Shown: in pieces, positions 40,396-49,321 of the stretch
Position numbering within the stretch: position 1 is the first letter of the stretch
Layout of the letters: each line of letters begins with the position of its first letter
Assembly: GCA_964615375.1 (NCBI GenBank)
Contig: CAZTOW010000037.1
Location: 32,906 to 96,905 of the forward strand
Source of the DNA: CAZKWG01 sp964615375
GTDB lineage: Bacteria; Myxococcota_A; UBA796; CAZKWG01
Reading direction: 5' to 3'
DNA: 64,000 nt
Notes under the pieces: generated by a model
What the model saw: the letters and a program-made list of their open reading frames with translations, nothing else
Told to the model about the DNA's origin: nothing
The model's database searches: none
Position numbers and translations under genes: made by a program

Positions 40396-41139
40396 TCACA
40401 GGGCCCAGGTGTACTCGGCGCTCCAGGGGCTGCTGGTGGGGTCGCAGCTCATGCTGTAGACGTCGTCGTAGTACGTGTTGCAGGCCGAGCTGGTGAAGCG
40501 GACGGCGGCGGCGATGTACGGGCTGTCGTGGGTGGCGCTGGTGGCCCAGTACCAGGAGGTGTCGAAGTCGTAGCCCAGCTTCAGGTAGTAGCCGTCCAGG
40601 TCCGGGGTGGACGAGGTGTCCAGCGCGTTGGTCTCGAAGCCGAGGATCCAGTGGACCCCGTCGCCCAGGTTGGCCGAGATGAAGGCCGAGCGCCCCGTCG
40701 CCGAGAGGGCCTGGCAGGTCTGGAGGTGGACCGCCTCCAGGTCGCCGTTGCCCCAGCTCGACTCGCTGGCGTAGAGCACGTTGTCGCCCGCGGAGCCGTT
40801 GAAGGTGAAGCCGCCCGGGAAGCCGTGGCCGCAGTAGAAGCTGATGTCGGCCGAGTCGTTGTAGAACCAGTCGTAGCCGGCCTCCTCCCAGTCCAGCGAC
40901 CAGGCGTCGGTGTCGGTCCCGTGGTAGTAGTTCCCGTATCCGGCGCCGGAGACCTGGGTGATCCAGGACCCGGAGCCCGTGGGGCAGCTGTAGGTGCCGC
41001 CGGTGCCCTCGGAGAAGAGCTCGTTGCTCCCCTCGTCGGGGGTGGTGCTCATGCTGCCGACCGTGGACCAGCCGGCGAAGGCCGGGGTGGAGAGGGCGAG
41101 GGCGAGGGTGCCGAGGAGGGGGGCGATGAAGCTGCGCAT
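40396..41139 (-). CDS. Exported DUF6345-like His/Cys protein (247 aa)
   Basis: A Sec signal peptide (residues 1-22, ending AFAG) precedes a globular domain. The motifs FYCGHGFPGGFTF (His105) and HLQTCQALS (Cys142) form a His/Cys pair in the arrangement of clan CD (caspase/gingipain-like) folds and of DUF6345 proteins. The last part has WILGFETNALD. There is no biochemical proof for this family, and a cleavage role is an inference. It is 49 bases downstream of the exported protein at 41189-42094 and probably forms an operon with it. Confidence 0.65.
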   Translation of the reverse strand: MRSFIAPLLGTLALALSTPAFAGWSTVGSMSTTPDEGSNELFSEGTGGTYSCPTGSGSWITQVSGAGYGNYYHGTDTDAWSLDWEEAGYDWFYNDSADISFYCGHGFPGGFTFNGSAGDNVLYASESSWGNGDLEAVHLQTCQALSATGRSAFISANLGDGVHWILGFETNALDTSSTPDLDGYYLKLGYDFDTSWYWATSATHDSPYIAAAVRFTSSACNTYYDDVYSMSCDPTSSPWSAEYTWAL

Positions 41140-41188
41140 GGGGGTGTCTCCCGATTCTCTTGTGTAGGGTGTTTGAAAACGAATATGG

Positions 41189-42094
41189 CTAGTCGATGGC
41201 CGGGATGTCGAGGGGCAGGAGCTCGTGGCCGGGGACGGCGGGCTCGTACCAGAGCAGCTCGGCCTCCATCGGCGCGCCGCGCACGCTGGTGCCGTGCACC
41301 ACGCCGCGCAGCTCCCACACCGGCTCGTAGGTCTCGAAGATCTGGCCCAGGTCCGGCACGTAGTAGCCGAGCTCGGCCGAGCGGATCTCGACGCTGTCCA
41401 CCCGGCCCATCGCGATCAGGTGGAGGTTGTAGGGGGCGCCCTCCTCGGCGCGGCGGGCGAGCTGGTCCACGGCCTGCTGGGCGTCGATGACCTCGGCCGT
41501 GCCCAGCTCCTCGAGCTCGCGGACGGCGTGCTGCACCATCGCCAGGCGGCCGTCGCGGCCGTAGACCACGTCGATCTCCGCGCCGCCGCCGAAGCCGGGG
41601 AGCCCGTCGATCATCTGCTGGAAGCTGGCCTTCTCGTGCGTGACGAAGGGGGCGCGCGCCCGGCCCTGGGGGTCCGTGAGCCGCACCGTCATCCGGCCGC
41701 CGCGGCCCTCGATGAGCTCGACGTTCTGGACGTCGAAGAGGCCGAGCTCGTCGAGGACCGCGCCGGCGTCGGCGTAGAGCGCGCTCTCGCCGCGCGGCTG
41801 GATGGGGCGGTGGCTCTTGAGCGCGCCGAGGTCGGAGAACATCGCGCCGCCCTGGTCGAAGGCGAACGTGCTGAGCTCACCGTCGCGGACGCGGGAGACG
41901 CCGCCCAGGTCCTCGTCCTGCACGGGGAGGCCGGCGAGGCCGAAGAGGTCCTGGAGCTGATCGATGGGCGTGATCGAGCCGTCCACGCTCGGCGCGAAGA
42001 GGGTGACGGCGCCGGGGGCCTCAGGGGCCGGGCCGGTGAAGGTGACGGGCGCGGCCTGGGCCGCGGCGAGGGTGAGCAGGAGAGAGAGGGTCAT
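41189..42094 (-). CDS. Exported protein of unknown function, operon with DUF6345-like gene (301 aa)
   Basis: I chose ATG 42094 because GGAG lies six bases before it; the in-frame ATG at 42106 lacks a ribosome site. The signal peptide is TLSLLLTLAAAQAAP. The mature protein is a mixed alpha/beta domain with YADAGAVLDELGLFDVQNVE, then VTHEKASFQQMIDGLPGFGG and a C-terminal WELRGVVHGTSVRGAPMEAE strand region. The family is not recognised. The pairing with the downstream His/Cys protein suggests a partner or inhibitor, without direct evidence. Confidence 0.6.
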   Translation of the reverse strand: MTLSLLLTLAAAQAAPVTFTGPAPEAPGAVTLFAPSVDGSITPIDQLQDLFGLAGLPVQDEDLGGVSRVRDGELSTFAFDQGGAMFSDLGALKSHRPIQPRGESALYADAGAVLDELGLFDVQNVELIEGRGGRMTVRLTDPQGRARAPFVTHEKASFQQMIDGLPGFGGGAEIDVVYGRDGRLAMVQHAVRELEELGTAEVIDAQQAVDQLARRAEEGAPYNLHLIAMGRVDSVEIRSAELGYYVPDLGQIFETYEPVWELRGVVHGTSVRGAPMEAELLWYEPAVPGHELLPLDIPAID

Positions 42095-42241
42095 CGTGTG
42101 CTCCATCGGGTTGGGGTCAGGACCGCGCTGGGTCCGCCCGACGAGGCTCCGACCCTTCTGTCCCCAACAGGTGCAGACCCGCCGCGGCGCTGCGGCTGGC
42201 AGCGCGGGCCGAGGGGGCTACGTTCTCCCTGGGGGGACACC

Positions 42242-43558
42242 ATGACCAGGCTCACGCTGCTGGTGCTGCTCGCATGCGAGCGCGAGGACAAGGACATCAC
42301 CGAGGTAGAGCCCGCCGAGACGGGCGAGACCGGCTCCGAGGAGGCGTCGCCGCCGATCCTGGCCGACTACGCCTCCGAGCCGCGCGAGACCGCCGTCCGT
42401 GAGGACGGGTACCAGCACGTCGACAGCCCGCTCCTGGTGGACCAGCTGCTGGCGTTGAACGTCAACACCTACGCCTTCCTCATCTGGCACTCCCCGTCCG
42501 ACCTGGACGACCTCTCGGAGTACCTCGCGCTGGCCGAGCCCGCGGGCATCGACACCTGGGCCTACCTCGTGCCGCCCAGCGAGATCACCACCTCCTACCC
42601 GCCCTTTGAGCTCGACTACGTGGCCTGGGCCGACGCCATCGGGCAGGTCGCGGCCGCCTACCCCTCCGTCCAGGCCATCGCGATGGACGACTTCTTCAGC
42701 GACACGGACCTGTTCACCGGGCCCTACATCTGCGAGATGATGGCCGCGGCCCAGGCCTACGCGCCGCACCTGAAGTTCTACGCCGTGACCTACTACCCCT
42801 GGGTGATGAACAACATGGCGTCCGCGGACGATCGGACCTGCATCGACGGGCTGATCTTCCCCTACATGGACCTGGACTCCAACGCCGAGCTGCGCGCGCA
42901 GATCGACGCCATCGCCGGGCTCCGCGACGGGCGCGAGGACGTGATGCAGATCACGTACCCCTGGAACTTCCCCAGCGTCGCCGGTGATTACGGCCGCTTC
43001 ACCGCCACCTGCGAGCCCGGCGAGCTGAGCGTCGAGGTCCAGGACGACTACAGCGGAGAGACCGCGGGCTACCACATCGTCCGCGTCCGCGAGGACGGCG
43101 AGGCGCTCTACGAGGAGGACGTGGCCGGCGAGGAGGCGCCCGGCGCGATCACGCTGACCCTCTCGGGCGGCCAGGTCAGCCTCGGCCTGGAGGACGACGT
43201 CGCCGTCTACAACTTCGGGGTGCAGATCGAGTTCTCCGGGCTCAGCGCGCCCACCTGCGGCGCCTGGACCTGGGAGACCAGCAGCGAGGACTTCAACCAC
43301 GCCCTCGGCGAGGTCGAGGGATGGTCGGACATGGAGCTCATCCCCATGATCTACGCCGCCCCCACGAGCTGGCACCCCACCGCCCCCACCACCGAGACCA
43401 TCGCCGAGGGGGTGGAGATCTCGCTCCAGGCCTGGGAGGAGGGGGTGACCCAGGGCGTCATCACCTATTGCCTGGACAAGTCCGAGGGCAGCGAGGACGC
43501 GCTCGCGATCAGCGAGATCTACGCGGAGGCGGGCGCTAGCGCCGCTGCTGGGCGCTGA
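42242..43558 (+). CDS. Lipoprotein with TIM-barrel-like domain (438 aa)
   Basis: The lipobox is LVLLAC with Cys about 12 residues in. An acidic/Thr linker (TEVEPAETGETGSEEAS) leads to a domain with alternating strands and helices: LALNVNTYAFLIWHS, then VQAIAMDDFFSDTDLF, LKFYAVTYYPWVM and DGLIFPYMDLDS. The DD-F motif after a strand recalls glycosidase-type TIM barrels, and a jelly-roll-like segment is inserted (about 255-340). The last 23 bases overlap the 3' end of the convergent regulator gene. A carbohydrate-related surface enzyme is possible. Confidence 0.65.
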   Translation: MTRLTLLVLLACEREDKDITEVEPAETGETGSEEASPPILADYASEPRETAVREDGYQHVDSPLLVDQLLALNVNTYAFLIWHSPSDLDDLSEYLALAEPAGIDTWAYLVPPSEITTSYPPFELDYVAWADAIGQVAAAYPSVQAIAMDDFFSDTDLFTGPYICEMMAAAQAYAPHLKFYAVTYYPWVMNNMASADDRTCIDGLIFPYMDLDSNAELRAQIDAIAGLRDGREDVMQITYPWNFPSVAGDYGRFTATCEPGELSVEVQDDYSGETAGYHIVRVREDGEALYEEDVAGEEAPGAITLTLSGGQVSLGLEDDVAVYNFGVQIEFSGLSAPTCGAWTWETSSEDFNHALGEVEGWSDMELIPMIYAAPTSWHPTAPTTETIAEGVEISLQAWEEGVTQGVITYCLDKSEGSEDALAISEIYAEAGASAAAGR

Positions 43559-44552
43559 GGTCGGCCGTGGGCGAGCCCGAGGGTGCAGAGAGGGGGTCCA
43601 GCGCGAAGACCTGGGTGTTGATGAGCACCACGCGCTCGGCCGGCGTGGAGCGGGCGACGACGGTGCGCACGGCGCGGAAGCAGGCGCGGTAGAGCTCCTG
43701 GATGTGGCGCAGGTCGGCCTCGCTCACGCTGACGACGTTGTAGCTCCACATCCCGTCGGGGTCCTGGCCCAGGCGCTCCAGCCCCACCTGCGCCCACCAG
43801 CGCTTGAGCTGGCGGCTGCGCTCCGGGTCGTCGCGCGTGTCCACGGCCAGCGCCTCCGCCGGGCGCCAGCGCTCCCCGTCCCAGCGCAGCTCGCCGGCCT
43901 CGCCCAGCAGCAGGAGGCAGGCGGCCTCCACCTCCGGCGTGATCCCGAGGCGCCGGGCGATCCAGCCCTCCTCGTGGCGGGGCAGGTCGGCGTAGTCCTG
44001 GAGCTCGACGGCGCGCAGCACGGCCTGGGTAAAGGGCTGCTCCACCGCCAGCCTGCGCTGGGCCACCAGCCGCCGCCAGCGCTCGCGGGCCGAGGGCAGC
44101 AGCTCCGGGTCGGTGAGCGCCGCCACCAGATCGAGCACCCGCAGGCTCATCGCCTCGAACAGGCGCAGGAAGTCGGGGAGGCGCGGCTCGGTCTCCCCGG
44201 AGAGCGCGCGGGCGACGGCGAAGCGGGAGAGCCCGCTCTGCTCGGCCACGCGGACGAGGGGCGTGTCTCCCCGAAGGTCGGAGAGCCAGGCGGCCACGCC
44301 CGCGGGGCTCGCCGGGTCATGGGTCTGGAGCCAGGCGGGCTCGGCCCGGTAGAAGCGGCGCGCGGCGGCCCGGAGGTCCACCCCCACCCGGCTGGCCAGG
44401 CGCAGGGCCTCGGCGGCGGTGGGCGCCCGGTGCCCCGCCTCCCAGGTGTAGAGGACGTTGCTCTGGTAGCCGAGCCGCCGGCTCAGCGCCGTCTGGCTGC
44501 GCCGACCGCGCAGGGCGCGGAGCAGCTCGCGGGAGAGGAGGTCGAGGTTCAT
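43536..44552 (-). CDS. TIGR02147/DUF4423-like transcriptional regulator with two HTH motifs (338 aa)
   Basis: The first HTH is XRE-like (TALSRRLGYQSNVLYTWEAG HRAP, residues about 20-45). A second HTH appears at about 100-130 (VRVAEQSGLSRFAVARALSG). The C-terminal half (FTQAVLRAVELQDY, then WIARRLGITPEVEAACLLL and YNVVSVSEADLRHIQELY) matches the DUF4423/TIGR02147 family that is abundant in Myxococcota, Fibrobacter and Bdellovibrio. The targets are unknown. A possible -10 (GATACT) lies only eight bases before the ATG, so the mRNA may be leaderless. Confidence 0.75.
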   Translation of the reverse strand: MNLDLLSRELLRALRGRRSQTALSRRLGYQSNVLYTWEAGHRAPTAAEALRLASRVGVDLRAAARRFYRAEPAWLQTHDPASPAGVAAWLSDLRGDTPLVRVAEQSGLSRFAVARALSGETEPRLPDFLRLFEAMSLRVLDLVAALTDPELLPSARERWRRLVAQRRLAVEQPFTQAVLRAVELQDYADLPRHEEGWIARRLGITPEVEAACLLLLGEAGELRWDGERWRPAEALAVDTRDDPERSRQLKRWWAQVGLERLGQDPDGMWSYNVVSVSEADLRHIQELYRACFRAVRTVVARSTPAERVVLINTQVFALDPLSAPSGSPTADLSAQQRR

Positions 44553-44559
44553 GCCTAGC

Positions 44560-44568
44560 AGTATCGCA
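44560..44568 (-). promoter_or_regulatory. Extended -10 of a possibly leaderless promoter
   Basis: The minus strand reads TGCGATACT ending eight bases before the regulator ATG (44552). The start of transcription would fall at or next to the start codon. Confidence 0.4.
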
Positions 44569-44669
44569 CATACAGGGGCCGTTGCGCGTCATGATATGTG
44601 CGCTCCTGCGGTAGACGCCGACCCCGGGAGGGAGCACATTTGGATCGTCAGGACGGAACGGAGGATCCA

Positions 44670-45311
44670 ATGACCCGCAGCATCACCCTCGCCTCTCTCT
44701 GCATCTTCAGCGCCTGCGTGCCGGTGGACGACCCCTGGGGGGGTGGACAGTCCGGTGAGGAGGCGGTCACCTGCACGGACGTCGAGAGCGTCCCGCTCGC
44801 CGACGACGAGGTGAGCGAGCTCGGCTTCGGCAAGGCGGAGATCGCCGCGCTGGCCGAGGGGGAGCACGCGCTCACGCTCGTCTACGCCGACGGCGGCAGC
44901 GCCGCGTTGACGATTACGGTGGAGCTCGGGGCGGCGCGCTGGCTGGACATGGAGTATGTCTCGGATGGATCGGGCATCGAGCCCGCCATGGAGTGCGCGA
45001 ATCAGGTGGAGGTGGACGCGACCATCACCTTCGTGACCGACGACGGCGCCTTCATGGAGACCTGGGAGACGTCCCTGCTGGCCTCGCAGAGCGACAGCGC
45101 CAGCTTCAGCGTGAGCCTGGACCTGGACGCGCTGGGCGGAGACTTCGTCTACACGCCGGACGCCGACTACGACGAGATCCAGGCCTGGGTGGAGGGCACC
45201 TTCGACAGCACGGGCGCCTGGGGCGAGATCGTCGGCTACGGGATCAAGAGCGAGGGCAGCGGCGACGACGGCGTGACCAGCGCGACGCGGCTCAGCATGG
45301 CGACCTGGTGA
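44670..45311 (+). CDS. Lipoprotein of unknown function (213 aa)
   Basis: The start ATG 44670 follows GGAGG-like GGAGGATCC. The signal and lipobox are ITLASLCIFSAC. The rest is acidic and beta-rich (HALTLVYADGGSAALTITVE, then ATITFVTDDGAFMETWE), consistent with an Ig-like or jelly-roll surface domain. One extra cysteine pair (VTCTD and MECAN) may form a disulphide. The family is unknown. It is divergent from the regulator gene, with 117 bases between them. Confidence 0.6.
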   Translation: MTRSITLASLCIFSACVPVDDPWGGGQSGEEAVTCTDVESVPLADDEVSELGFGKAEIAALAEGEHALTLVYADGGSAALTITVELGAARWLDMEYVSDGSGIEPAMECANQVEVDATITFVTDDGAFMETWETSLLASQSDSASFSVSLDLDALGGDFVYTPDADYDEIQAWVEGTFDSTGAWGEIVGYGIKSEGSGDDGVTSATRLSMATW

Positions 45312-45359
45312 TGGCGGTGGGGTCAGGAGGGACGCCTTGCCGGATCCCAGCCCCCGCCC

Positions 45360-45365
45360 TATGAT
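45360..45365 (+). promoter_or_regulatory. -10 element of a possibly leaderless promoter
   Basis: TATGAT ends six bases before the Uma2 ATG at 45372, so transcription would start at about the first codon. No ribosome-binding site is visible. Confidence 0.35.
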
Positions 45366-45371
45366 CGGGGC

Positions 45372-45971
45372 ATGAGCGCCGCGCTTCGCCTCCCGCCTCC
45401 CGCAACCCTGGCCGACCTGCTCGCGATCCCCGAGGACGAGCGTTGGCACGAGATCCTGAATGGGGAGCTGAGCGAGCGGGCCAGCCCCTCGGGGGAGCAC
45501 GGGGCGCGTCAGGGGGAGCTGCGCGCCTTCGTGGCGCCCTTCCAGCGTCGCTCTGGCGGGCGCTGGCCGGGCGGCTGGTGGTTCGCGATAGAAGTGGAGG
45601 TGGACCTGGGCCCGCACGATCTGGTCCGCCCGGACCTGAGCGGCTGGCGTCGGGAGCGGTGCCCGGAGCAGCCGCGGGGCTTCCCCATCCGCCTGCGCCC
45701 GGACTGGGTGTGCGAGGTGCTGTCGCCCACGCACCGTGGCCGGGACCTGCACGAGAAGATGCAGATCTACCACCGCCACGGGATCCCCCACTACTGGGTG
45801 TTGGACCCGGACGGCGAGCTGCTGGTGGTCCACCGCTGGACGGAGGCGGGCTGGCTGGTGGCGCTGACGGCGCGGCGCGGGGAGACGGTACGGGCGGAGC
45901 CCTTCGAGGCGATCCCGCTGCAGGTAGGGGTGCTGTTCGGCGATGACCCGGAGGAGCCGGAGGGCGGGTGA
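45372..45971 (+). CDS. Uma2 family (DUF820) restriction-endonuclease-like protein (199 aa)
   Basis: This is a PD-(D/E)XK-fold protein of the Uma2 family. Family motifs visible are ERWHEILNGELSERASPSGE (N-terminal helix-strand), HDLVRPDLSGWRRER (the VxPDl catalytic Asp), PDWVCEVLSPTHRGRDLHEK (the E-V-xSP-T catalytic Glu and following Lys), and YWVLDPDGELLVVH. The length is typical. Uma2 proteins are frequent in high-GC multicellular bacteria and cyanobacteria; their in vivo role is not settled. Confidence 0.9.
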   Translation: MSAALRLPPPATLADLLAIPEDERWHEILNGELSERASPSGEHGARQGELRAFVAPFQRRSGGRWPGGWWFAIEVEVDLGPHDLVRPDLSGWRRERCPEQPRGFPIRLRPDWVCEVLSPTHRGRDLHEKMQIYHRHGIPHYWVLDPDGELLVVHRWTEAGWLVALTARRGETVRAEPFEAIPLQVGVLFGDDPEEPEGG

Positions 45972-45981
45972 GGCCTGGCGC

Positions 45982-47502
45982 TCAGCCGCCGACCTCGTCC
46001 AGGTTCACGGCGAAGACGTAGCGCTCGCCGGGGTGCTCCGAGACGCTCCACAGCCACCCGTTCGGCCCGTCCACCGCCAGATCCTCGGGGCCGTAGACCC
46101 AGGTGTAGGTGCTCGCGTCGCCCTCCTCGGCCGCGTACAGCGCCCCGTTCGAGCCCGACTGGCTGCTGCAGGACAACCACCACAGCCCGTCGCGGCTGGC
46201 GGCCCCCTGCACGCGGTCCTGCTGGGCCACCCAGGCCTCACTGGCGCTCGTGTAGGCGCCGCCCGCCAGCAGGCCCGTCGCCTCGTCGAGCGGCCAGCGC
46301 AGCAGGGTGCCGCTGATCGTGTCGGCGTCGTACTGTCCGGTCACCAGGGACATCGGCGAGCTGCTGCGGTCCAGCGCCACGAAGGAGAAGGTCGCGTCGC
46401 ACCCGCAAGCCGGCAGCGCGTAGCGGCTGACCTGGGGCAACACGTACTTGTAGGTGTAGGCGTAGCAGGTCCCGCCCGAGCACCCGATGTCGTCGGTCTC
46501 CGTGCTGACCTGCAGGATGCGGTTCATGTCGAAGACGCGCAGGCCCTTGCTGGTGTCGGCCACGTACAGCCAGTCGCCCACCCAGGCGATGCCGCCGGCA
46601 TGCACCTCCACCGGCCCGATGTCTGGATCGGCGGCGCTGCCCGTGGGCTCGACCAGCAGCACGTGGCGGTAGGTGATGTCCGAGCTCGACGAGACGTCGG
46701 CGAAGCTGATGCGCACGCCCTTGTCGTAGGCGGTGCCCGCCGCCTCGGGGTCGTAGTGCCACGAGACCAGCACCGCCTCCACCCCGTCGGCCGCGCCGCT
46801 CGCGTCGGCGTCGAAGCTGCCGGTGACGCCCTGCGGGTACCAGTAATCGACGTCCATGTCGCCGTCGTTCCACTGAAATCCGCGGGCGAAGCCGGTCGCG
46901 CGCGACAGGTCCGAGGACGAGATCACCTCGCCCTCGCGGTTGCCGTCGGCCACGACCTCGGCGACGCTCAGCACCGGCAGCGTCGCGGCCAGCGCGTCCA
47001 GGATGGCGGTGGCGTCGTCCCAGCCCTCCTCGTCCGCCAGCACGAAGCCTCCCACGTCGAGCGCCACCAGCCCGCCGCCCTCGTCGGTGGCGGCGGCGGC
47101 GGCGTCCGGGCAGGAGGCGGGCGCCGAGAGGTCGGCGGCCCCGTCGCAGTCCTGGTCCAGGCCATCGCACGCCTCCGGGGCGCCCGGGTAGATCGTGGCG
47201 TCGGCCTCGTCGCAGTCGGCGGCGGCAAACGCCCCGTCCCCGTCGGCGTCCCAGGGGCCCGTGTCCACCGGGTCGGGGGATCCTCCTGTGTCTCCGGTGT
47301 CCCGGCCCCCGGTGTCGGGGTCGACGGGGCCGCTGTCGTCCACGGGGGACTGGCCGGTGTCGGGTATCTCCGGGTCTCCCTTTCGGGTCTCCCCTGGCTC
47401 GGAGACCTCACAGGCGGTCCAGAGGCTCAGGGCCGCCAGGACCAGCGGCGCGCGCGAGGTCCCTCTGGCGAGGGCAGGTTCGGCGTTCGAGGCGTGCGAC
47501 AT
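45982..47502 (-). CDS. Lipoprotein with MopE-like metal-binding motif and beta-propeller-like domain (506 aa)
   Basis: The start at 47502 gives MSHASNAEPAL, with lipobox LSLWTAC; an earlier in-frame start would add a non-coding-like stretch. A Pro/Asp/Thr/Gly linker follows (GGRDTGDTGGSPDP). Next is the Asp-rich motif DADGDGAFAAADCDEADA plus PEACDGLDQDCDG, the MopE-type calcium/copper-binding repeat common in Myxococcota. The rest has repeats such as VHAGGIAWVGDWLYVADTS, LPACGCDATFSFVALDRS and VYGPEDLAVDGPNGWLWSVS, which suggest a beta-propeller. It is probably surface exposed. The substrate is unknown. Confidence 0.75.
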   Translation of the reverse strand: MSHASNAEPALARGTSRAPLVLAALSLWTACEVSEPGETRKGDPEIPDTGQSPVDDSGPVDPDTGGRDTGDTGGSPDPVDTGPWDADGDGAFAAADCDEADATIYPGAPEACDGLDQDCDGAADLSAPASCPDAAAAATDEGGGLVALDVGGFVLADEEGWDDATAILDALAATLPVLSVAEVVADGNREGEVISSSDLSRATGFARGFQWNDGDMDVDYWYPQGVTGSFDADASGAADGVEAVLVSWHYDPEAAGTAYDKGVRISFADVSSSSDITYRHVLLVEPTGSAADPDIGPVEVHAGGIAWVGDWLYVADTSKGLRVFDMNRILQVSTETDDIGCSGGTCYAYTYKYVLPQVSRYALPACGCDATFSFVALDRSSSPMSLVTGQYDADTISGTLLRWPLDEATGLLAGGAYTSASEAWVAQQDRVQGAASRDGLWWLSCSSQSGSNGALYAAEEGDASTYTWVYGPEDLAVDGPNGWLWSVSEHPGERYVFAVNLDEVGG

Positions 47503-47678
47503 GGGCGCTCCAGCGTGCGGCGTCGGCGCCTCTAACCGGATGAGGTCGCGCGAGCGCCTCAACGCGCTCCGTCGGGGGAGGGCGAAGGCTCCGGGGATGG
47601 GCCATCGCGGCACTCTCCTAGGAGAGGCCTGGGTGTGGCGGCCGATGGAGGGTCGCTCACCCGCACCGCGAGCTCAGA

Positions 47679-48248
47679 CTAGGGTGACGCCGACCCAGCC
47701 GTAGGGAGTACCGACTTCGCACAGATCGCCGAGTCGTAGTATGACTCCCGTAGGCATAGATAGCCAGCATTCGGAGTACCCGGGATCTTGCTGATGGTAG
47801 CCTTGCGGAACTTTTCGTTGTCCATCCAGTAGTCGTTCTGGACGCCAAAGCCGTCTTTGCCACACTTCGTCTTGTCCGGGCCGCGCAGTCTGGAGGTGCA
47901 GTCGAAGGTGGCGTACCCCCAGACGCCATCGTCCTTGTACTTCTCATCCATGGAGTAGGTGGGGTGGCTGCTGACGGAGATGCAGGCCTCTCCGTTCTCA
48001 CCGCAGACCTCGGCGCCGGTCTTCCCCAGCTCGATCCTGCGTACGGAGACCGCGAGAAAGGAGCTTTCCAGTCTGCTCATGGTCTCGTGTTGCTGCTTGC
48101 GCTCGTCCTGAAGCTCCTTGACGCTCTGACGCAGGGTCTCCAACTCGGCCTCGAGGGTAGCGACCTCCGCCTTGGACGCACACCCGAGGGGCGTCGGGAT
48201 GGCCACAAGTGTAAAGAAGAATGTCATCTGCACGTTCAACTTCGCCAT
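47679..48248 (-). CDS. Coiled-coil lipoprotein (189 aa)
   Basis: The signal peptide ends in lipobox TPLGCAS (Cys23). A coiled coil (about 25-62: KAEVATLEAELETLRQSVKE) is followed by a small C-terminal domain with six cysteines (EVCGENGEACIS, FDCTS, TKCGKDG, YLCLRE, SAICAKS). It resembles Lpp-like or periplasmic coiled-coil anchors in layout. Its base composition is noticeably lower in GC than the neighbours, which may point to recent acquisition. The function is unknown. Confidence 0.6.
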   Translation of the reverse strand: MAKLNVQMTFFFTLVAIPTPLGCASKAEVATLEAELETLRQSVKELQDERKQQHETMSRLESSFLAVSVRRIELGKTGAEVCGENGEACISVSSHPTYSMDEKYKDDGVWGYATFDCTSRLRGPDKTKCGKDGFGVQNDYWMDNEKFRKATISKIPGTPNAGYLCLRESYYDSAICAKSVLPTAGSASP

Positions 48249-48311
48249 TGTTCGGCTCCTTCATCTGTCTGGATTGTCGTGTGTGGCCTCGAAGGGCATG
48301 TCTGATCGATC

Positions 48312-49208
48312 TCAGGGCTGGTCCCCTCCCGCTCCGCCGCGATCCACCTCGTCCTGGAACTGCACCACCTGCTCGCTCCAGCGCTCCGGGGCCTCGAGCA
48401 TCGGCCAGTGGGCGATGTCCTCCATCCAGGTGAGCTTCGCCCCCTGAATCTCCCGTGCCAGGGTCTCGGCGATGACCGGCCGCGCGATCGGGTCCAGGCG
48501 CCCCCAGAGCAGCAGCGTCGGCAGGCGCAGCTCCGCGAGCGGCGTGATCCAGCGGTGCCAGAGGTGGACCCGCTCGTGAAGGTACTGGGAGAGCGCGGGG
48601 AGCCTGTCGCGCCCGCCGTCCCGGATCAGCAGCTCCCACATCCGGCCGAGCTCATCGTCGGAGAGGGGCCTGGAGACGGTCGCCGCGATGTTCCGGCGGA
48701 AGTAGCCCTCGCTGCTCAGGCGGGCGAGCAGCGGGCCCCAGGTGGGGTGGCGGAGCAGGCGCTGGGCCAGGAGCGGCCGGGCGAGCTCGATGTGGACGCT
48801 GCCGTTGGAGAGCGTGACCGAGCGCAGCCGGATGGGGAGCATCCCCCGGAGGTGGCGGGTGAGCAGCTCGGTGGCGATGGAGGTGCCGTAGTCGTGGGCG
48901 ACGAGGTGCAGCTCCTCGACGCCCAGCGCGCGCCAGAGCCCGAGCGCCAGGTCGGCCTGATCGACGAGGCTGTAGCTCCAGTCCGGCGGCTTCGCGGAGA
49001 GCCCGAAGCCGAGGTGGTCGTGCACGATGACGCGCCGGCTGTGCGCGAGCGTGGGCAACGCGCGCTCGAAGTCCGCCGCGGAGCCCGGATACCCGTGGAG
49101 CACACAGACCGGGGCGCCCGAGCCCGAGCCCTGATCGACGTAAAAGACCGGGTGACCGAAGACCGGGAGGCTTCGTCCGCGCGCGCGCCAGGGGGAGATC
49201 AGGTCCAT
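48312..49208 (-). CDS. MEST/epoxide-hydrolase-like alpha/beta-hydrolase (298 aa)
   Basis: This is a cytosolic alpha/beta-hydrolase. The oxyanion region is VCVLHGYPGSAADFE. The nucleophile position is Asp in LHLVAHDYGTSIA, as in epoxide hydrolases, dehalogenases and the MEST group (HDYG), not Ser. The acid is in LLWGRLDPIA and the catalytic His in EDIAHWPMLEAPE. The ATG at 49208 gives MDLISPWRARG. The substrate could be an epoxide or halide; this is family inference. Confidence 0.82.
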   Translation of the reverse strand: MDLISPWRARGRSLPVFGHPVFYVDQGSGSGAPVCVLHGYPGSAADFERALPTLAHSRRVIVHDHLGFGLSAKPPDWSYSLVDQADLALGLWRALGVEELHLVAHDYGTSIATELLTRHLRGMLPIRLRSVTLSNGSVHIELARPLLAQRLLRHPTWGPLLARLSSEGYFRRNIAATVSRPLSDDELGRMWELLIRDGGRDRLPALSQYLHERVHLWHRWITPLAELRLPTLLLWGRLDPIARPVIAETLAREIQGAKLTWMEDIAHWPMLEAPERWSEQVVQFQDEVDRGGAGGDQP

Positions 49209-49285
49209 GGTGGTCTCCAGACCACAGCATAGCCCGACGGGACCGAAGACCGGCCTCGCCCCCCACCGGAACGGCGACATCTCCG

Positions 49286-49294
49286 TGCTATTCT
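49286..49294 (+). promoter_or_regulatory. Extended -10 promoter for the patatin gene
   Basis: TGCTATTCT lies 28 bases before ATG 49322. It has the same TGC-TA form as elements at 1915, 4457 and 40366. Confidence 0.45.
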
Positions 49295-49321
49295 CGGGCC
49301 CAGATTTGCCTCGAGGGATCC

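Noticed and set aside
45943..47535. Plus-strand frame opposite the MopE-like lipoprotein
   Set aside because: It is a shadow frame without motifs. The minus frame has a lipobox and Asp-rich metal-binding repeat.
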